In this document: piece after piece, positions 22,273-23,702 of the stretch | Numbering within the stretch: position 1 is the stretch's first letter | Layout of the letters: the number at the start of each line of letters is the position of its first letter | DNA from: CAZWDL01 sp964632995 | GTDB lineage: Bacteria > Bacteroidota > Bacteroidia > Chitinophagales > Saprospiraceae | DNA length: 23,702 nucleotides | NCBI GenBank assembly: GCA_964632995.1 | Contig: CAZWDL010000113.1 | Span: 1 to 23,702, forward strand | Direction of reading: 5' to 3' | The notes under the pieces: generated by a model | Told to the model about the DNA's origin: nothing | What the model saw: the letters and a program-made list of their open reading frames with translations, nothing else | Databases searched by the model: none | Made by a program: the position numbers and the translations under genes

Positions 22273-22764
22273 TTACCCTCTCCACCGGAACGACTGTTCA
22301 TCCAGGGCCCGCATGGTGGACAGGATGCCGTCGAGGTGATCGTATTCGTGCTGGAGCAATTCGCTGAGATCATTCTCCAGATTCCATTCCTGTTCTTTCC
22401 AGTTGCGGTCGCGGAAGCGCAGGCGGATGCGGCGGTGGCGTTGCAGACGCACGAGCAGGTTGGGGAAGCTCATGCAGTCGTCCCACAGTTCCATCATCTC
22501 CTCGCTCTTATAGGTCATTTCCGGATTGATAATGGCCACCGGCTCGTCGATATTCATGACGATGAGGCGTTTCATCACGCCGACCTGCGGGGCGGCGATG
22601 GCCCGTCCGGCGCCATAGCGTTCGCGAAACTGTTTGACCAAGCCGGCCATGCCGTCGATGACCGGCTGCAGGTCTTCCAGTTCTTCCCGCAACACGGGGC
22701 CGCAGGTTTCGTAGAGGCGGGGATCGCCAAGGAGGAGGATGTCATTGAGGGTGTAATGCTTCAC
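22273..22764 (-). CDS. Peptide deformylase, divergent
   Basis: A 163-residue peptide deformylase, which removes the formyl group from new proteins using a metal held by one Cys and two His. Motif 1 is G-R-A-I-A-A-P-Q-V-G (residues 53-62) and motif 3 is Q-H139-E140-Y-D-H143-L-D-G, both normal. Motif 2, usually E-G-C-L-S, reads D-D-C97-M-S, keeping the Cys ligand but changing the Glu and the Gly of the loop. The N-terminal Leu-Leu-Gly-Asp-Pro-x-L-Y is typical of the second, divergent type of deformylase. It is probably a paralogue beside a standard def elsewhere, with possibly altered specificity. It lies downstream of the DAO gene on the same strand. Confidence 0.92.
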   Translation of the reverse strand: MKHYTLNDILLLGDPRLYETCGPVLREELEDLQPVIDGMAGLVKQFRERYGAGRAIAAPQVGVMKRLIVMNIDEPVAIINPEMTYKSEEMMELWDDCMSFPNLLVRLQRHRRIRLRFRDRNWKEQEWNLENDLSELLQHEYDHLDGILSTMRALDEQSFRWRG

Positions 22765-22800
22765 GGGGAAAATATTTATCTGCAGTTAAGGAGTTTAGTC

Positions 22801-22820
22801 GCCGCCAACTTCGTGGCGGC
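22801..22820. repeat. GC-rich hairpin in the DAO-deformylase gap
   Basis: Exact 7-bp arms GCCGCCA (22801-22807) and TGGCGGC (22814-22820) around a 6-base loop. It sits 36 bases upstream of the deformylase start on the minus strand, so it could be a leader element of that gene. Confidence 0.45.
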
Positions 22821-22822
22821 TG

Positions 22823-22874
22823 GTTTAGAAGGGCTGAAAACGAAAATCTCATTTTCAGGCCCTCTAAACTTTTT
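22823..22874 (+). terminator. Long stem followed by T run, possible terminator
   Basis: GTTTAGAAGGGCTGAAAA (22823-22840) pairs with TTTTCAGGCCCTCTAAAC (22852-22869) at 16 of 18 positions. The stem is followed on the + strand by TTTTT (22870-22874). No + strand gene ends immediately upstream, so it may act on the transcript of the minus-strand DAO gene instead, or on both. Confidence 0.45.
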
Positions 22875-22931
22875 AGTTCCCAAAACCGAAAAGAACTTAA
22901 TTGAAACAGCCTCTAAACATTACCCCGCAAA

Positions 22932-23702
22932 TCACTCCCTGACCTCAAATTGGTTGTACAGTCGCTCCGTCGTCTTGCCGAGCCGTTCGATGGACAGTTC
23001 CGGTTCCGGCGCTTCCCCGTTGAGGATGCGCCCGGTCAGGTGCCGGCCAATGGCTGGCCCCAGCTTATAAGCATGGCCGGTACCGGCACCGGCGATCCAT
23101 AGGTTGTCCGCTTCGGGGTGGCGGTCGACGACCAGGTGACCGTCGGGGCTGTTGGTGTATTGACACACGCGGCTTTCGATGAGGGGAGCGCCGGCGAGCC
23201 GGGGGAAGCGGCGGCGCAGGAAGGCTCGGGCCTGGGCCAGCCGTTCGGGGGTAGGCATGCGGTCGTCACCCTCGGGGTCGAAGCGGGTGTGGGTGCGGAT
23301 ATCGTCGGCAACCTTGAAGCCGCGGCCGCTGCCGTGGGGGATGCCGTAGTAGAAGATCGGTCCGAACTCCACCCAGACAGGCAGCGCGGGATACTGGTAA
23401 TCTTCGCCGGGCGGCGGAGCGAAAAAGAACACCTCCTGCCGGGTAATCTGCAGGTGCGGAGCCAGTAGATCAGGGAATAGTTTTGGCAACCAGGGGCCGC
23501 AGGCGAAAACGTAGGCATCGGCTTCCAGACGGCTGCCGTCAGACAGTTCTATGCCGCTGAGTCGCCCATTCTTGAGAGCGGCAGGGCGGGCGGCCGTTTG
23601 CCGAAAGGCGCCGCCGCTGCTAACGACGGCGTCGGCGACCAGCTGGCAGGAGCGGCGGGCGCGCAGAAAACCGGCTTCTTCCTCTATCCAAACCGATCGA
23701 AC
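22932..23702 (-). CDS. DAO-family FAD-dependent oxidoreductase, C-terminal part (5' end outside window)
   Basis: The minus-strand frame is open from 23702 to the stop at 22932 (256 residues), so the FAD-binding N terminus is missing from the window. The visible part is typical of the D-amino-acid oxidase/sarcosine oxidase/N-methyltryptophan oxidase group: V-F-A-C-G-P-W-L (the strand that ends the second FAD region), a G-x-H-G/R-G-F-K-V-A-D region, R-V-C-Q-Y-T-N-S-P-D-G, and the C-terminal I-A-G-A-G-T-G-H-A-Y-K-L-G-P-A-I-G-R that closes over the flavin. It should oxidise an amine or amino acid to an imine with release of H2O2 or transfer to an acceptor; the substrate is not readable. The gene lies upstream of the deformylase gene on the same strand with hairpins between. 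Confidence 0.85.
   Translation of the reverse strand, partial: VRSVWIEEEAGFLRARRSCQLVADAVVSSGGAFRQTAARPAALKNGRLSGIELSDGSRLEADAYVFACGPWLPKLFPDLLAPHLQITRQEVFFFAPPPGEDYQYPALPVWVEFGPIFYYGIPHGSGRGFKVADDIRTHTRFDPEGDDRMPTPERLAQARAFLRRRFPRLAGAPLIESRVCQYTNSPDGHLVVDRHPEADNLWIAGAGTGHAYKLGPAIGRHLTGRILNGEAPEPELSIERLGKTTERLYNQFEVRE

Noticed and set aside
22198..23070. 290-codon + strand frame
   Set aside because: Antisense to the deformylase and DAO genes and crosses the intergenic hairpins; no family resemblance.

Overview
The window looks like chromosome from a marine- or sludge-type Bacteroidota bacterium, most likely Saprospiria/Lewinella-like. The reasons are a C-terminal type IX secretion sorting domain on the glycoside hydrolase, a TonB-dependent receptor tail, a DUF6090 protein, a Bacteroidota-type promoter (TTTG, about 18 bases, TAnnTTTG) before the GMC operon, starts without obvious Shine-Dalgarno sequences, and decayed purine-rich minisatellites. 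The lineage is inferred from gene content only. I saw no rRNA, tRNA, CRISPR array, transposase or phage gene.

Layout. Positions 1-1006 hold the 3' end of a nitrilase-family amidohydrolase and a YjlB-like cupin (+ strand). Positions 1379-4312 are a compact + strand operon: a gluconate-2-dehydrogenase subunit 3-like lipoprotein, a GMC flavoprotein oxidoreductase and a TetR regulator. A near-perfect 25-bp palindrome lies on the promoter, so the operon is probably autoregulated by its own last gene. Positions 4394-5934 are a decay zone: a CooC-like ATPase with an internal deletion, two gene remnants joined at their 5' ends (an outer-membrane-associated protein tail and a TonB receptor tail), and a 173-bp nested inverted-repeat element. 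Positions 6064-8898 encode a large lipoprotein with a sugar-dehydrogenase-type propeller, a helical repeat region and cytochrome c. Its C terminus has been extended through a 21-bp minisatellite and an apparent terminator. A small secreted lipocalin-like protein converges on it.

Positions 9529-13439 (- strand) hold four apparently separate genes, each with its own flanking hairpins: a pseudo-receiver/winged-helix/BTAD regulator, a YegP-like (DUF1508) protein with extra domains, an unknown beta-rich protein and a small Cys-rich protein. This is the least explained part of the window. Positions 13916-21484 (- strand) hold a DUF4058 protein and then a degradative set: an N-acyl-D-amino-acid deacylase, a DUF6090 membrane protein, a GH16 beta-glucanase exported by type IX secretion and an S9 peptidase. 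The end of the window has an unknown + strand gene, a divergent peptide deformylase and the 3' part of a DAO-type FAD oxidoreductase.

Functionally, the right half suggests an exported polymer- and peptide-degrading lifestyle. The GMC operon and the PQQ-type/cytochrome c lipoprotein suggest periplasmic sugar or alcohol oxidation feeding the respiratory chain. No single multi-gene defence or biosynthetic system can be demonstrated here. The best novelty candidates are the TetR operator, the rearranged decay zone with its inverted-repeat element, the minisatellite-extended cytochrome protein and the orphan pseudo-receiver regulator with its neighbours.
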